6,337 bases of DNA from NCBI GenBank assembly GCA_041486365.1, contig JBGPLH010000198.1:1-6337 (forward strand). The letters run 5' to 3'. This document shows positions 5,454 through 6,337 of this stretch, in pieces. Numbering within the stretch: the first letter of the stretch is position 1; the number at the start of each line of letters is the position of its first letter. Source of the stretch: JBGPLH01 sp041486365 [NCBI: Thermodesulfobacteriota bacterium] (lineage in GTDB: Bacteria > JAUYMQ01). Both the position numbers and the translations under genes were made by a program. Below the pieces are notes generated by a model. The model was not told the DNA's origin. It did no database searches and worked only from the letters and a program-made list of their open reading frames with translations.

Positions 5454-5482
5454 TTGACACGATGCGATAAAACCCGTAGGCT
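5454..5482 (+). promoter_or_regulatory. probable sigma-70 promoter for the rpoD leader
   Basis: A perfect -35 TTGACA (5454-5459) is followed by a 17-nt spacer and a weaker -10-like TAGGCT (5477-5482). It lies in an AT-rich patch within GC-rich DNA. Transcription would start near 5489, leaving a leader of about 350 nt before the rpoD-like ATG. Confidence 0.6.
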
Positions 5483-5840
5483 CGGAGCTGTCGAGACTCT
5501 AGCACGAAGCGATCCAGGTGAGTGCCAACGGGCAAGCTCGGGGGAGCATTTGCCCAAGCCCGTTCTCTCAAGGCCATTATCGAAGGTGCCCCTCTTCCGG
5601 CAGGCATGGGGCATGGCGACACCCGTGAGCCACCGCGGCATCCTAGAAGAGCAGGATGTCGTCTGAAGCACGGTTATCACGGGATCTTTTTTTCCCGATA
5701 AACCTGACGGCCTGGATAAAGATTTTGAAGCTAGCGCTTCCTACTTTCGTCAAGGCGCCCGAAAGCATCCCCATAGCCGCCTCCAAACGGGCTGCGCACC
5801 TACGGCGAGACCCGGCGAGGCAAGGCAGAAGAGCCGAACG
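5483..5840 (+). promoter_or_regulatory. long structured leader (or separate small RNA) upstream of the rpoD-like gene
   Basis: There is no convincing gene in these 358 nt, but hairpins are dense. (a) 5530-5555: GGGCAA and GCTC pair with GAGC and TTGCCC around a GGGG loop. (b) 5527-5533 AACGGGC can instead pair with 5558-5564 GCCCGTT. (c) 5587-5592 TGCCCC pairs with 5608-5613 GGGGCA. (d) 5639-5644 CATCCT pairs with 5653-5658 AGGATG, and the stem extends outward. (e) 5672-5704: GGTTAT and CGGG pair with CCCG and ATAA-CC, with a seven-T run in the loop. (f) 5705-5752: TGACG, AAAG and GAAGC pair with GCTTC, CTTT and CGTCA. It may be a 5' leader controlling rpoD or a small RNA ending near the T-run (5687-5693). 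I recognise no known riboswitch or RNA family. Confidence 0.5.
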
Positions 5841-6337
5841 ATGAAGATCCCGAAGATGAAGGATGAGCTCCTGAAGGAAGAGCTTGTTGAGCTCGACGCG
5901 GGACCCGCATTGGGCCTGGACGAGAGCGACCTCTTCCCCGGTGACGGACCTCTTCCGGTCCCTCTCGACGAAACGGCCGAGGACACCGAGGCCGTGGCGG
6001 CGGATGCCGCCGCGGAGGCCGAGCCCGAGGAGGAGGCGCCCGTTGCGCGTGGGCGCGAGACCCGGGAGACGGAATTCTTTCCCGGCAACATCCTTGCCAA
6101 GTACTTCCGCGAGATCGGCGGTAGCCCCCGGCTGACGAAGGAAGACGAGGTACGGCTGGCGCAGGAGATCGAGCGCTGCCGCAACCTGATCCGCGACCTC
6201 GTGATCAGCGTGCCCTTCACGGCCCAGAAGCTCCTCGCGCTCACCGATGAGCTCAAGGCGGGCCAGGTGAACATCTACGAGATCACCTCCCGTGTCGAAC
6301 GCGGCGATAGCGAGACCCGCAAGGAGGAAGAGATCCG
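5841..6337 (+). CDS. rpoD: RNA polymerase sigma factor, RpoD-like sigma-70 (N-terminal part, cut at window end)
   Basis: Only the first 165 codons are present, open to the right edge. The N-terminus begins MKIPKMKDELLKEEL, and residues about 28-66 are acidic and Ala/Pro-rich. Region 1.2 then follows at 84-111 (ILAKYFREIGGSPRLTKEDE and RLAQEIE), the part that contacts the discriminator. Residues 113-155 (RNLIRDLVISVPFTAQKLL, GQVNIYEIT) resemble the start of the non-conserved region between 1.2 and 2 found in large primary sigma factors. This makes RpoD more likely than a short alternative sigma. The acidic stretch lacks an obvious canonical region 1.1. The start has only weak SD support (AAGAG at 5829-5833). 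The frame is open back to a stop at 5664-5666 but has no ATG, GTG or TTG there. RpoS-like or another group 2 sigma cannot be excluded without regions 2-4. Confidence 0.85.
   Translation, partial: MKIPKMKDELLKEELVELDAGPALGLDESDLFPGDGPLPVPLDETAEDTEAVAADAAAEAEPEEEAPVARGRETRETEFFPGNILAKYFREIGGSPRLTKEDEVRLAQEIERCRNLIRDLVISVPFTAQKLLALTDELKAGQVNIYEITSRVERGDSETRKEEEI

Noticed and set aside
5483-5700. 6S RNA, tmRNA, RNase P RNA or a known riboswitch in the rpoD leader
   Set aside because: The hairpins are local, and I could find neither the long closing stem and central bubble of 6S RNA nor conserved cores of the other families. Left as an unassigned structured leader.
5667-5840. In-frame upstream extension of the sigma factor
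   Set aside because: The frame is open, but it has no ATG, GTG or TTG and is filled by RNA stem-loops.
1-6337. tRNA genes, CRISPR arrays, insertion sequences or prophage genes
   Set aside because: No cloverleaf, regularly spaced direct repeats, transposase motifs or terminal inverted repeats were seen on either strand.

Overview
The window is GC-rich DNA with bacterial gene structure: Shine-Dalgarno (SD) sites, tight spacing and housekeeping genes. It comes from a Gram-negative (diderm) bacterium, because it encodes an outer-membrane-type lipoprotein resembling Lpp/OprI and two exported L,D-transpeptidases. Base composition and the sigma-70 N-terminus would fit a delta-proteobacterium-like lineage or another GC-rich diderm phylum. 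The species cannot be named from this sequence alone.

Layout. (1) 89-2378, plus strand: an alpha/beta hydrolase, a single-domain universal stress protein with an intact ATP-binding motif, and an unrecognised 296-residue protein with a GNAT-like pattern. The close spacing of the last two suggests co-transcription. (2) 2434-4626: a cell-envelope island. A YafK-type L,D-transpeptidase (minus) is divergent from a small alanine-zipper lipoprotein ending in Lys (plus). An ErfK/YbiS-type LysM + YkuD L,D-transpeptidase (minus) converges on the lipoprotein from the other side, with a strong terminator between them. (3) 4627-4913: intergenic, with an 11-bp perfect inverted repeat around a TATAAT. (4) 4914-5357, minus: a YqeY/GatB-like protein. 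(5) 5358-5840: divergent promoters, then a long leader on the plus strand with many stem-loops. (6) 5841 to the right edge, plus: the N-terminal part of an RpoD-like sigma-70 factor, cut by the window end.

How the genes may work together. In enterobacteria, ErfK/YbiS/YcfS enzymes join the C-terminal Lys of Braun lipoprotein to peptidoglycan, and the YafK-family enzyme DpaA/LdtF can remove it. Here a lipoprotein with a C-terminal Lys sits between one enzyme of each type. This looks like a compact locus for attaching and detaching the outer membrane and the cell wall. The functional link is inferred from homology and position.

Two other points stand out. The ErfK/YbiS-type gene appears to start at a CTG codon behind a perfect SD, which restores a signal peptide missing from the first ATG. 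The rpoD-like gene has a leader of about 350 nt with mutually exclusive hairpins.
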